Shown piece by piece: positions 43,329-52,418 of a DNA stretch of 64,000 bases. The DNA lies in the NCBI RefSeq assembly GCF_014982715.1, contig NZ_JADCJY010000002.1, positions 496,001 through 560,000 of the forward strand, given 5' to 3'. How positions within the stretch are numbered: the stretch's first letter is position 1; each line of letters opens with the position of its first letter. Below the pieces are notes generated by a model. The model was not told where the DNA came from. It saw only the letters and a list, made by a program, of their open reading frames with translations, and did not search any database. The DNA is from Gallalistipes aquisgranensis. GTDB taxonomy: Bacteria; Bacteroidota; Bacteroidia; Bacteroidales; Rikenellaceae. The position numbers were made by a program, and so were the translations under genes.

Positions 43329-45968
43329 ATGAAAAAATGCCCTATGAAGAGAACCTTTATTCTGATTTCGGTCCTGTCGCTGACCATGCCGGGCCTCCGG
43401 GCGGAAGAACGTACGTACGGCGATGTCAAACCCCGGCTCTATCTGACGGAGCGCGACGTCGAACGGGCCCGGGCCCAGGCTTCGGCGCCCGAATTGCGCA
43501 CCACCTACGAAAAGATGGAGTCCGACGCGGCCCGCAGCCTTCGCAACTGGTATAAACGGCTGCCCCGCGGGGAGCGCCGCAGCATGCAGGACCTGTTCGA
43601 CCATGCCCGTGCCGATACCCGGCAGCCCGATTACCTCTCCGACGCGGCGGCCTATGCCATCCAGCCCACGGACGAATTGGCGGAGATGATCCGCGAGAAG
43701 CTGCTGGTCGAAGCCGGTATCGCCGACGTGCACGGTTCCTGGCGCCAGCTGGGTATCCACGAGGGGGAAAGGCTCTGCCGTTTCCTGCGGGCCTACGATC
43801 TGATGGCCGCCACGGGCGTTTTCGCTCCGGAAGAGAAGCAGGCGGTCCGCAGCTGCGTGGAGCGCAGCGCCCGTTTCCTGGAGGCATGGACCATGGAAAA
43901 CGACCTGACCGGGGTTTATCAGGGACAGAGCTACTGTTTCAACATCAAATTCTACCCCTACCTGATGCTGGCCACCGTGGCCATGTACTATCCCGAGATG
44001 GAGGATGCGCCCCGCTGGCTGGCTCTGGCACAGGAGAAGATTCCCGGCCTGCTGTTCACCGAGAACTTCATCGACGGGGCCTACGGCGAGGGGTCGGTCC
44101 ACTACCTGCACCCCACGATGGACGGCATGCTCTACTATCTGGCGGCTTCCCGGAATCTGGGGTACAAGGATTATTTCAAAGAGAATCCTTCGCTTATGGC
44201 CCAGCTCCGAAGGATGCTCTGGTGGCGGATGCAGCTCATCGCGCCCGACGGGCGGAAGGCGGCTGTCGGCGATGCCCACCGGGCTCCTGTGGGGGCCGAT
44301 TTGCTGGAGCGGGCCGGTTCGCTTTTCGGCGAACCCCGTTTTACGTGGGCTTCGCGCTACATTCTCTCGCAGACCACGGGCGGGCGGCTGCTTTCCGCCT
44401 ACGATCTGCTCGAATACGACTGTACGGCTCCGGCAGAGGCTCCGGACAATCTCAGCGCCAATTTCGTATGGAGCGGATATGCCCTGTTCCGTTCGGGCTG
44501 GAAGCCGGATGACAATTTCCTGATGTTCAAATACGGGCCCACCTACTGCGGCCGGCGCGAGACGGATCGTCAGCTGGTGCTCTCGGGCCATGCCCATGCC
44601 GACGCGCTGAGCATGGAGTTGCATTGGGACGGTGTCCCGATGCTGGTCGATCCCGGCTACCGGGGCAGGTACGAGAATTCCGCCACCTACGGGGGATTCT
44701 GGCGGGCCACCGTCTCCCACAATACGGTGGGGCTGGGCAATCCCTGGGGGTACGACCGGCAGGATGGCCGCATGGAAGAGCATTGCCGCCGGCACGGCGG
44801 TGAGTTCCGCTACGAACGGGAACAGCGCAGCATCGGCCGTCAGGATTACAGCCTCGACGCCTTCGGAGATGTGGGCGGCATGGGAGTGGTTTCGGCCGAA
44901 GCGAACACCTACGGCCATGTGCGGCATCGGCGGAGTATCGTCTGGTGGCGCGACAATTCCCTGACGGTGGTTTCCGACCGTCTGCGCAGCGACCGGGTGC
45001 AGCCCTACGAACTCTATTTCTGGCCGGTGGGCGATCCGGTCGCCCGCGGCGGAGAGTGTTTCTCCTTCGGCGACAGCACGGCCCGGCTCGACATTCTCCC
45101 CGTGGGGACGGACAGCCGTTCCGTACGGCTGATCCGCCGGGGCGATCCTTCGGCTCCTCCTTACTATATGGCGCTGGACGGCGATCTGAAGACCGACCGG
45201 GGCTGGGACGGGGGGCCCGATGCCCACTGGGGGTTCACCACCCTGATGGTACAGTCCCGCCGCGCGGCCGGAGCCGATTATCTCAATGTGTTGATCCCCA
45301 GTCGGAACGGGAATCCTTACAAGATCGAAAAGGAGGGCTCCTCGGGCCGCCTGCTCGTGCGGGGTGATGAACGGATCGCCGTGGTTCCGTCCCGGAGCCG
45401 GGGCGGTTCGGTGACCCATTCGGGCGATTTCGCCGTGGTGCGGACACTCGGCGGGAGACCTGCCGACTTCGTGCTGGGCGAGGGTACCCGATTGGCCTGG
45501 CAGGGACATACGCTGGTCGCGGCCCGGCAGACCGAACGGCAGTGGGAGCCTTTGTACGACCCTCGATTCCATGCGGCCGTTTGCCTGGAAGCCCGGCGGG
45601 CTTCGCTGACGTTCCATGCCAGTCCGCTCGAGCAGCGGATGATGGTCGCTCCGCCGATGAAGGTAGAGGGCCAGGAGCCTTTCCTTCCCCTGCTGATGGA
45701 GGTGACCCTTTGGGTCGGGAGACGCCCCCACCGCATGGTGGCGCTCGACTCCGACAGCCGTGTTCCGCAACTGGACGACCCTCGGTGGGATGCCGCGCTC
45801 GTGCGTTCGGGCCTTGCCCGGACCGATCCGTTCCATGCCGACATCGAGGCGAGGCTGCGCCGCCGGCCGGTCGATTTTACCTGGGACGAGGTTTCGGGAT
45901 GCGTCACTTTCACCCTGCCGGTCAATTCCCGCGGTGCTTCGGGCTTCTATCAGATCGTCTGGGAATAA
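43329..45968 (+). CDS. Large heparinase II/III-like predicted polysaccharide lyase
   Basis: An 879-residue exported protein with a signal peptide. The N-terminal part (KPRLYLTERDVERARAQA) is typical of the helical domain of heparinase II/III relatives. The central toroid includes GVYQGQSYCFNIKFYPYLML and IDGAYGEGSVHYLHPTMDGM. The catalytic-type beta domain has SGHAHADALSMELHWDG, LVDPGYRGRYENSATYGG and TVSHNTVGLGN, which probably contain the metal or active-site histidines. A C-terminal beta domain of about 200 residues follows. It is much longer than its neighbour and not a recent duplicate. ATG 43329 is chosen; ATG 43344 is an alternative. The substrate is unknown, presumably the same uronate polymer. 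Confidence 0.8.
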   Translation: MKKCPMKRTFILISVLSLTMPGLRAEERTYGDVKPRLYLTERDVERARAQASAPELRTTYEKMESDAARSLRNWYKRLPRGERRSMQDLFDHARADTRQPDYLSDAAAYAIQPTDELAEMIREKLLVEAGIADVHGSWRQLGIHEGERLCRFLRAYDLMAATGVFAPEEKQAVRSCVERSARFLEAWTMENDLTGVYQGQSYCFNIKFYPYLMLATVAMYYPEMEDAPRWLALAQEKIPGLLFTENFIDGAYGEGSVHYLHPTMDGMLYYLAASRNLGYKDYFKENPSLMAQLRRMLWWRMQLIAPDGRKAAVGDAHRAPVGADLLERAGSLFGEPRFTWASRYILSQTTGGRLLSAYDLLEYDCTAPAEAPDNLSANFVWSGYALFRSGWKPDDNFLMFKYGPTYCGRRETDRQLVLSGHAHADALSMELHWDGVPMLVDPGYRGRYENSATYGGFWRATVSHNTVGLGNPWGYDRQDGRMEEHCRRHGGEFRYEREQRSIGRQDYSLDAFGDVGGMGVVSAEANTYGHVRHRRSIVWWRDNSLTVVSDRLRSDRVQPYELYFWPVGDPVARGGECFSFGDSTARLDILPVGTDSRSVRLIRRGDPSAPPYYMALDGDLKTDRGWDGGPDAHWGFTTLMVQSRRAAGADYLNVLIPSRNGNPYKIEKEGSSGRLLVRGDERIAVVPSRSRGGSVTHSGDFAVVRTLGGRPADFVLGEGTRLAWQGHTLVAARQTERQWEPLYDPRFHAAVCLEARRASLTFHASPLEQRMMVAPPMKVEGQEPFLPLLMEVTLWVGRRPHRMVALDSDSRVPQLDDPRWDAALVRSGLARTDPFHADIEARLRRRPVDFTWDEVSGCVTFTLPVNSRGASGFYQIVWE

Positions 45969-46066
45969 ACTGTTTCCGGCCGGTTGTGCCCGGAGTTCCG
46001 TTTCCGTTTCCCGTGCCGGGCAGGGCGGCGCCCCTTTTCCGGTACGGGTTTGTCATGAATAATTAC

Positions 46067-46074
46067 TATTTTTG
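46067..46074 (+). promoter_or_regulatory. -7 element of the HTCS gene
   Basis: TATTTTTG matches TAnnTTTG, 32 bp before the HTCS start. A TTTG at 46049-46052 is too close for an ideal -33. It suggests the regulator has its own, possibly constitutive, promoter. Confidence 0.6.
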
Positions 46075-46105
46075 TAGAGGGCGACTGCCCGCGTTCCTGC
46101 ACCCT

Positions 46106-49100
46106 ATGAAGAGACGAGTACTCCTTTCCCTGTTTTCGCTGCTCTGCCCGCTCCTGCCCCTCGCCGCACAGGAGTTCAAGGCGATTACGCTCGAAGACGG
46201 CCTGAGCAACATGGTGGTGCGCGGCATCGCACAGGACGACCGGGGGCAGATGTGGTTCGCTTCCAACTGGGGACTCCAGTGTTACGACGGTTCCGGTTTC
46301 CGCAACTATAACATTGCCGACATTTCGCACGGAAAGATTCTCGACAACCGTTTCCTGTCGGTCCGTTTCGACGCCGGCGGACGCCTGTGGGCCACCACCC
46401 GGTCCCACATGCTGCGCTACGATCCTGTGCGGGATGATTTCGACGTGGTTTTTACGCTGGTCAATACGCGCGACCGCTATTCGGAGATACGGGAGATATC
46501 CGTCGCGGATTCCGCGTCGCTCTACGTATCTGCCACCGGAGGCCTTTACCGTTACGACATTCCTTCCGGAGAGAGTTTCCATGTCTATACCGCCACGGCG
46601 GTCAACTCCTGCCTGCCGGTGGGTTCCGATCTCTGTCTTCTGGCCACCCCGCAGGGCGTGGTCTTTTTCGACCGGCGGTCGGAGGAGGTGTGTGCGGTAC
46701 CGCAGCGGTTCGCCGCTCTGGAGAGGGAGCTCGCCGGGTCCGAAGTGCGGCTGTTGCGGGGCGGTTCCGACGGAGAGGTCTGGGCGGCTGCACGCAACCG
46801 GGTCTGTGTCGCCGTCGGAGGGGATCGTGTGGTGGTCCCTTCGTGGAACAGCCAGATCAGTTACAATCCCGTGCGCGATATCATTCCGTTCGACGACGGG
46901 TATCTTCTGGCGGCCGACGGACTGGGGCTGGTCCGTTGCGATGCGGGGTTCGGCTTGCGGGATATCGTTCTGTCCGATCCCGACCGACCCGGGTCGCTCA
47001 CCAACGAGGGGGTTTACGATCTGTTCGCCGATGCCGACGGCCGTCTCTGGGTAGCCACTTTCGGCGGCGGGGTCAACTATTACGATCCCAACCGGCAGCC
47101 CTTCGTCCGGATCGGACGTCTTCCCGGCGAGGAATCCACGCTGATGGACAATAATATGCGGGCCATCTTCGAGGCGTCGGACGGAAGTGTCTGGATCGGT
47201 ACGAAGCGGGGCGTCAGTATCCGGGACCCGGAGGGCCGGGGGTGGCGTCATATCACCCGCGAGTTCAATCCCAAATTGCATTTCAACACGGTGCTCGCCT
47301 TCGCTGAGGACCCCGACGGGAATGTGTGGATTTCGACCTTTGCGGGCGGAGTGGAGGTCTACGACAGGCAGCTGCGGCTGAAACGGCAGTGGAACCGGGC
47401 TAACAGCGGTCTCAGTTCGGACGATATTTTCGCCATGTACCGCGATTCGGACGGGGACATCTGGCTTTCGGGGGAGAACGGCGTGCTTTCCCGTTTCGAT
47501 TTCCGGCGGAAGGCGTTCGAGAACTACGACGTCAGTAATGTGGTGCGGTGCATCACCCAAAGCCGTTCCGGGGAGATCATCGTCTCCGGGTCGCGGGGCG
47601 TGCAGTATGTCAACAAATATACGGGCCGTATCCGGGAGGCCGTGCAGGACAGCGCCTTGCGGGCCGAACGGATGATGGTCTATTCGGTGGCCGAGGACGC
47701 TTCGCGCAACCTGTGGATGGCTACCGAAGGAAACGGACTTCAGTATCTCGACGTGCAGCGGGGGGAGCTTTCGTCCTTCACTACGCGGGAGGGCCTCTCC
47801 TCGAACGTGGTCTATGCCGTGCTGCGGGGACAGGACGGGAATATATGGATGAGCGGGCTGGGGGGGATATCCTGTTTCGATCCCGTGACGGAATCGTTCA
47901 CCAATTACTCCGAAGACGACGGGATGCCCTTTCAGGAGTTCATGTACTGCGCCTATTGCGCCCTGCGCGACGGACGTCTGATTTTCGGAGGTCCGAAGGG
48001 GGCCGTGATGTTCGCTCCCGGCGAGATACGGCATGTGCGCCGGCGCCACGAGATCGTGTTCCGGGCGCTGAAACTGTTCAACCATACGGTCGTTCCTGGA
48101 GCGGAGGGCTCCCCGCTCGCCGGCGCCCTCGACCTGACCCGGGAGTTGACGCTGCGGCACGACCAGAACTCCTTCACGCTCGATTTCTCGGCGGTCAACC
48201 TCGACAATCCCGCCCAGAATCGGTATCAGTGGATTCTGGAGGGATTCGACGCGGAATGGAGTCCTCTTTCGGCCGCTGCATCGGCCTCCTATACCAATGT
48301 CAATCCGGGCCGGTATGTGTTCCGGGTGCGGAGTACGACCGATGCTGCGGGCGATGTTTTCGCCGAACGGCAGATGGGAGTCGTGATCCGGCCCCCGTTG
48401 TGGCAGACGTTCTGGGCCTATCTGATCTATGCCGCCGTGCTGCTGGCCATCGTCTGGCTGGTGGTCGAGGACCTGCGCAGCCGCCTGCGCGAGCATCAGG
48501 CCAAAGACAAGATCGATTTCTTCGTCGGTGTCGCCCACGATATCAAAACCCCTTTGTCGCTGATCCTCTCGCCGCTGGTCAATCTTCGCGGGCATCAGGC
48601 CCTCGACCGGAAAGCCGCGGACGAACTGGATATCGCCATCCGGAATTCGGAGCGGTTGCAGCATCTGATCAATCAGCTGCTCAATTTCGAGAAGGTAAGC
48701 GCGGGTTCCCGGCGGATGCAGGTGGCCAAGTACCGTATCGAACCCACCGTCTTGTCGATCGCCCGGGCTTTCGAACCGGCGATCCGCCGGAAAGGGCTCG
48801 AACTGGTGGTCGATTTTCCTGAAGAGGTGACCTGGCTGTGGTTCGACATGGACAAATTCGAGAAGATCGTCTTCAATATCCTCGGCAATGCCGTGAAATA
48901 TACGCCCGAGGGAGGCCGTGTGGGTATCCGTGGGCGAGTGGCGGGCCACCGTTACCGGCTCGAGGTGTGGGATACGGGCATCGGTATTCCCGACAAGCAG
49001 AAACACAACATTTTCCGGCGCTATTTCCGGGCCGACAATGCCGTGAACAGCCATGAATCGGGCAGCGGGGTGGGGCTGTTGCTGGCTAAGGAACTCATTG

Positions 49101-50014
49101 CGATGCACGGCGGAGACATTTCGTTCGTCAGCAAGGCAGGCCGGGGAACGACCTTTACCGTCACTCTGCCGCTGGGCCGCGAACATTTCAGAGGCAGGCA
49201 GGTGACGCTGACCGAATACGGTCCGGACACGGCGTCCCGGGAGGTGTCCGGTGCCGTCGCACCGGGCAGGCGGTTCAAGGTGCTGGTCGCGGAGGACAAC
49301 GTGGAGCTGCTGGATTATATCCGCGGCAACCTGGAGTCCTGTTATACCGTTCTGACGGCCACGGACGGCCGCCAGGCGCTGGAAGCGGCCCGCAGCGGCT
49401 TCCCCGATATCATCGTCACCGACTTCATGATGCCGGAGATGAACGGGGCCGAACTGTGCCGGGCCGTCAAGGGCGATCCCGAACTGTGCCACATCCCGGT
49501 CGTCATCCTCACGGCCCTCTCTTCGGACGACCACAAGGTGGAGGGGTTCAATGCCGGGGCCGATTCCTACATCGAGAAGCCGTTCGACATGATGGTGCTC
49601 CTCTCCCGGTTGAGCAACCTGCTCGATACCCGCGAAATGATCCGGGAACGTATCCTCAAGGGGAAACAGCAGGAGACGCCGGGAGGCAGCGAAAGCGACC
49701 GGGAGTTTCTCGCCCGGATCGGCGAGGTGGTGCTCGAGCATCTCTCCGACACGGAGTTCATGGTGGACAACATCTGTGCCCAGCTGGGCGTCAGCTATCC
49801 GGTGCTCTACCGCCGTCTGAAGAACCTCACCGGCCGCACGCCCGTCGACCATATCAAGGAGATCCGTCTGCGGAAAGCCGAAGAGTTGTTGCGCACGGGG
49901 GTCTACAACGTGAGCGAAGTCGCCTACATGACCGGATTTTCCCAACCCAACTATTTCAGCAAAGTCTATAAGCGGTTTTTCGGATACAGTCCCAATGAAC
50001 TGATCCGCCCGTGA
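46106..50014 (+). CDS. Hybrid two-component system regulator (HTCS)
   Basis: A one-protein sensor-regulator that controls the surrounding locus. The 1302-residue protein has a signal sequence, an extracytoplasmic double beta-propeller of two-component-propeller repeats (for example GLSNMVVRGIAQDDRGQMWF, SNVVYAVLRGQDGNIWM), a Y_Y_Y domain near residues 690-760, a membrane helix around 770-790, a histidine kinase with phospho-acceptor His811 (HDIKTPLSLIL) and ATP-binding DTGIGIPDKQ and GSGVGLLLAKEL, a receiver domain with Asp1106 (TDFMMPEMNG), and a C-terminal AraC HTH (VSEVAYMTGFSQPNYFSKVYKRFFGYSP). HTCS proteins bind an oligosaccharide directly in the periplasm and activate susCD. Upstream frame extends but ATG 46106 follows a -7 box. 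Confidence 0.96.
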   Translation: MKRRVLLSLFSLLCPLLPLAAQEFKAITLEDGLSNMVVRGIAQDDRGQMWFASNWGLQCYDGSGFRNYNIADISHGKILDNRFLSVRFDAGGRLWATTRSHMLRYDPVRDDFDVVFTLVNTRDRYSEIREISVADSASLYVSATGGLYRYDIPSGESFHVYTATAVNSCLPVGSDLCLLATPQGVVFFDRRSEEVCAVPQRFAALERELAGSEVRLLRGGSDGEVWAAARNRVCVAVGGDRVVVPSWNSQISYNPVRDIIPFDDGYLLAADGLGLVRCDAGFGLRDIVLSDPDRPGSLTNEGVYDLFADADGRLWVATFGGGVNYYDPNRQPFVRIGRLPGEESTLMDNNMRAIFEASDGSVWIGTKRGVSIRDPEGRGWRHITREFNPKLHFNTVLAFAEDPDGNVWISTFAGGVEVYDRQLRLKRQWNRANSGLSSDDIFAMYRDSDGDIWLSGENGVLSRFDFRRKAFENYDVSNVVRCITQSRSGEIIVSGSRGVQYVNKYTGRIREAVQDSALRAERMMVYSVAEDASRNLWMATEGNGLQYLDVQRGELSSFTTREGLSSNVVYAVLRGQDGNIWMSGLGGISCFDPVTESFTNYSEDDGMPFQEFMYCAYCALRDGRLIFGGPKGAVMFAPGEIRHVRRRHEIVFRALKLFNHTVVPGAEGSPLAGALDLTRELTLRHDQNSFTLDFSAVNLDNPAQNRYQWILEGFDAEWSPLSAAASASYTNVNPGRYVFRVRSTTDAAGDVFAERQMGVVIRPPLWQTFWAYLIYAAVLLAIVWLVVEDLRSRLREHQAKDKIDFFVGVAHDIKTPLSLILSPLVNLRGHQALDRKAADELDIAIRNSERLQHLINQLLNFEKVSAGSRRMQVAKYRIEPTVLSIARAFEPAIRRKGLELVVDFPEEVTWLWFDMDKFEKIVFNILGNAVKYTPEGGRVGIRGRVAGHRYRLEVWDTGIGIPDKQKHNIFRRYFRADNAVNSHESGSGVGLLLAKELIAMHGGDISFVSKAGRGTTFTVTLPLGREHFRGRQVTLTEYGPDTASREVSGAVAPGRRFKVLVAEDNVELLDYIRGNLESCYTVLTATDGRQALEAARSGFPDIIVTDFMMPEMNGAELCRAVKGDPELCHIPVVILTALSSDDHKVEGFNAGADSYIEKPFDMMVLLSRLSNLLDTREMIRERILKGKQQETPGGSESDREFLARIGEVVLEHLSDTEFMVDNICAQLGVSYPVLYRRLKNLTGRTPVDHIKEIRLRKAEELLRTGVYNVSEVAYMTGFSQPNYFSKVYKRFFGYSPNELIRP

Positions 50015-50049
50015 TTGATTGTAAAACCCTGAAAAATACCCTGAATGTT

Positions 50050-52302
50050 ATGAAAATCAATTGTTCCGTTCTGGCCGTCCTGCTGGCGGGCGCCGCGGTG
50101 CTGGCCGGTCCCGCACGGGGCCGGGAAAAGACGCCCCGGTTGGGCGAAGACCCCCTCGGCAAGGTGATCGCCGCCATGACCCTCGAGGAAAAGGCTCTGC
50201 TGGTCGTGGGCGACAACGACGAGGGCGACCGGGGCGACATCGTGGGCTATTCCCGCAAGGTGGTGCCCGGTACGGCCGGTGCGACCTGTCCCATCCCCCG
50301 GCTCGGCATACCGGCCACGGTGCTGGCCGACGGTCCGGCCGGGCTGCGTATCAAACAGCCCCTTCCGCCTGGCGACCCGAAGGAGTTCTGTACCTCGTTT
50401 CCCGTGGCTACGGCACTGGCCGCCACGTGGAATCCGGCCCTTGTGGAGCGGGTCGGCGCCGCCATCGGCAACGAACTGCTCGAACACGGCTGCGACATCT
50501 TGCTCGCCCCGGCCCTGAACATCCATCGCAATCCGCTCTGCGGCCGCAACTACGAGTACTACTCCGAGGACCCTCTCCTCTCCGGCAGGCTGGCCGCGGC
50601 CTATGTGCGGGGCGTGCAGTCGCAGGGCGTGGGGGCCACCCTCAAGCATTACGTGGCCAACAACCAGGAGACCAACCGCAAGTACATCGACGAGATTATC
50701 GACCTCCGTACGATGAAGGAGATCTACCTGCGCGGGTTCTCCATCGCCGTGCGCGAGGGAAAGCCGTGGGCCGTGATGTCGTCCTACAACAAGATCAACG
50801 GCCGGTGGGTGGCCGAGCGTCCCGACCTCCTCGTCGGCGAACTGCGCGGCGTGATGGGCTTCGACGGACTGGTGATGACCGACTGGAACTCGAAGGCCGA
50901 TCTGATCGGGCAGCTCAGGGCCTGCAACAGCCTCTCGATGCCGGGACACCGTCCCGAATCGCAGCGGGTCGTCGAGGCGGTGCAATCGGGCGAACTGACC
51001 GAAGAGGAGCTCGACCGCAATGTCCGTTACGTGCTGGAGTACATTCTGAAAACGCCCCGTTTCAGAGGGTATGAGTACGGCAACAGGCCCGACACCGAAG
51101 CTAACCACGCCGTTTCGCGCCGGGCCGCCGAGGAGGCCGTGGTGCTGCTGCGCAACGAGGGGGGATGCCTGCCTCTGGCGTCCGAAACCAGGGTGATGCT
51201 CTTCGGCGTGAATGCCTACGACTATATCAAGGGTGGCGGCGGAAGCGGCGACGTGAACAGCTGCGGTATCATGAATCTCGACCGGGCGCTGGCCGAAGCG
51301 GGCCTGAGGGTGGACACCGAGCTGGAGCCTCTTTACCGGTCTTACCTCGCCCTCCAGATCGCCAACAACCGGGCCCGGTTCCCGAAAAAGAAATACCGCG
51401 ATGCGGGCAATTTCCCCGAGCTGGCCATCGACCGGGGCACCGTCGACCGGAAGGTGTCGGAGAACGATGCCGTCCTGTTCGTGCTGGGCCGTAATTCGGG
51501 CGAGTTCGCCGACCGTACCCTCGAGGGCGACCTTTGCGTCACGCCGGTCGAACGGGAGCTGATCCGCAACCTGTCGGAGTCCTGCCGTGCGGCGGGCAAA
51601 CCGTTCGTGGTGGTGCTGAACGTGGCCGGCGTGGTGGAGACCGACTGGAAGGAGCAGGCCGACGCCATCGTGCTGGGCTGGCTGCTCGGTCAGAAGGGGG
51701 CCCAGGTCACGGCGGACGTCGTCACGGGCCGGGTGAATCCTTCGGGCAAACTGCCCATGACCCTGCCCGTGCGGTACGGGGACGTGCCTTCGAGCCGTAA
51801 TTTTCCCGGCACTCCGGCTCCGCTGCCCACCCGTGTCGATTACGAGGAGGGCATCTACGTGGGGTACCGCCATTACGACAAGTTCGACGTGGCTCCCTCC
51901 TACGAGTTCGGCTACGGTCTCTCCTACACGACTTTCACCTATGGCGGCATGCGGGTGGACCGGGGCCGGAAAGGATCGTTCGTCGTCTCTGTGGAGGTGC
52001 GCAACACGGGCGGCAGGCCCGGCCGCGAGACGGTGCAGCTCTACGTGAAGGCGCCCGAAGGCAGCCTCGACAAACCGGAGCAGGAACTCCGGGCCTTCGG
52101 GAAAACCCGTCTGCTGCAACCGGGCGAGAGCGAGCGTCTCGTCTTCGAACTCGCCCCGCTCGAACTAGCCTCCTATGACGGCGACCTGATGCGGTGGATC
52201 GCCTCCGCAGGCGAGTACGAATTCCGGATCGGGGCCTCCTCGCGGGATATCCGCTGCCGCCAGACGGCCGTACTCGCCCGCGACGTCGTGAAAAGGGAGT
52301 AG
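50050..52302 (+). CDS. GH3-family beta-glycosidase
   Basis: A 750-residue exported GH3 enzyme, probably a periplasmic beta-glucosidase. The signal peptide (SVLAVLLAGAAVLAGPARG) follows ATG 50050; a GTG at 50011 overlapping the HTCS stop is a less likely start. The TIM barrel carries the substrate-binding LKHYVANNQE and the nucleophile Asp278 in VMTDWNSKAD. The second domain (residues about 350-570) and a C-terminal fibronectin-III-like domain (VEVRNTGGRPGRETVQLYVKAP) complete the usual three-domain form. It starts 35 bp after the HTCS gene, so both may be co-transcribed. In the locus it would trim beta-linked glucose or xylose from products after lyase and GH105 action. Confidence 0.93.
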   Translation: MKINCSVLAVLLAGAAVLAGPARGREKTPRLGEDPLGKVIAAMTLEEKALLVVGDNDEGDRGDIVGYSRKVVPGTAGATCPIPRLGIPATVLADGPAGLRIKQPLPPGDPKEFCTSFPVATALAATWNPALVERVGAAIGNELLEHGCDILLAPALNIHRNPLCGRNYEYYSEDPLLSGRLAAAYVRGVQSQGVGATLKHYVANNQETNRKYIDEIIDLRTMKEIYLRGFSIAVREGKPWAVMSSYNKINGRWVAERPDLLVGELRGVMGFDGLVMTDWNSKADLIGQLRACNSLSMPGHRPESQRVVEAVQSGELTEEELDRNVRYVLEYILKTPRFRGYEYGNRPDTEANHAVSRRAAEEAVVLLRNEGGCLPLASETRVMLFGVNAYDYIKGGGGSGDVNSCGIMNLDRALAEAGLRVDTELEPLYRSYLALQIANNRARFPKKKYRDAGNFPELAIDRGTVDRKVSENDAVLFVLGRNSGEFADRTLEGDLCVTPVERELIRNLSESCRAAGKPFVVVLNVAGVVETDWKEQADAIVLGWLLGQKGAQVTADVVTGRVNPSGKLPMTLPVRYGDVPSSRNFPGTPAPLPTRVDYEEGIYVGYRHYDKFDVAPSYEFGYGLSYTTFTYGGMRVDRGRKGSFVVSVEVRNTGGRPGRETVQLYVKAPEGSLDKPEQELRAFGKTRLLQPGESERLVFELAPLELASYDGDLMRWIASAGEYEFRIGASSRDIRCRQTAVLARDVVKRE

Positions 52303-52327
52303 GTTCTTCCTGCCCGAAAGAAAACGG

Positions 52328-52361
52328 AGAGGGCTGTCCGGCAAATCGCGGACAGCCCTCT
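52328..52361. terminator. 13-bp hairpin between convergent genes
   Basis: A perfect 13-bp stem (52328-52340 with 52349-52361) with an 8-nt loop lies between the GH3 stop and the minus-strand hydrolase stop. T tracts are short on both sides (TTTG; CCGTTTTC), so it may serve both transcripts weakly. Confidence 0.75.
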
Positions 52362-52418
52362 TTGCGGATACGCTTCCGGAGAGAGGGAAGGCCCGTGCCT
52401 TTTCTCCCCGGCGCCGTC

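Noticed and set aside
41288-45968. Recent tandem duplication of the two lyase-like genes
   Set aside because: They differ in length (671 versus 879 residues), in signal type (lipoprotein versus plain signal peptide) and in sequence outside the general heparinase II/III motifs.
45950-49945. A 1331-codon open frame on the minus strand opposite the HTCS gene
   Set aside because: It is a GC-rich shadow of the plus-strand HTCS: no domain, His/Arg/Pro-rich composition and no promoter, while the plus strand has complete propeller, kinase, receiver and AraC motifs.
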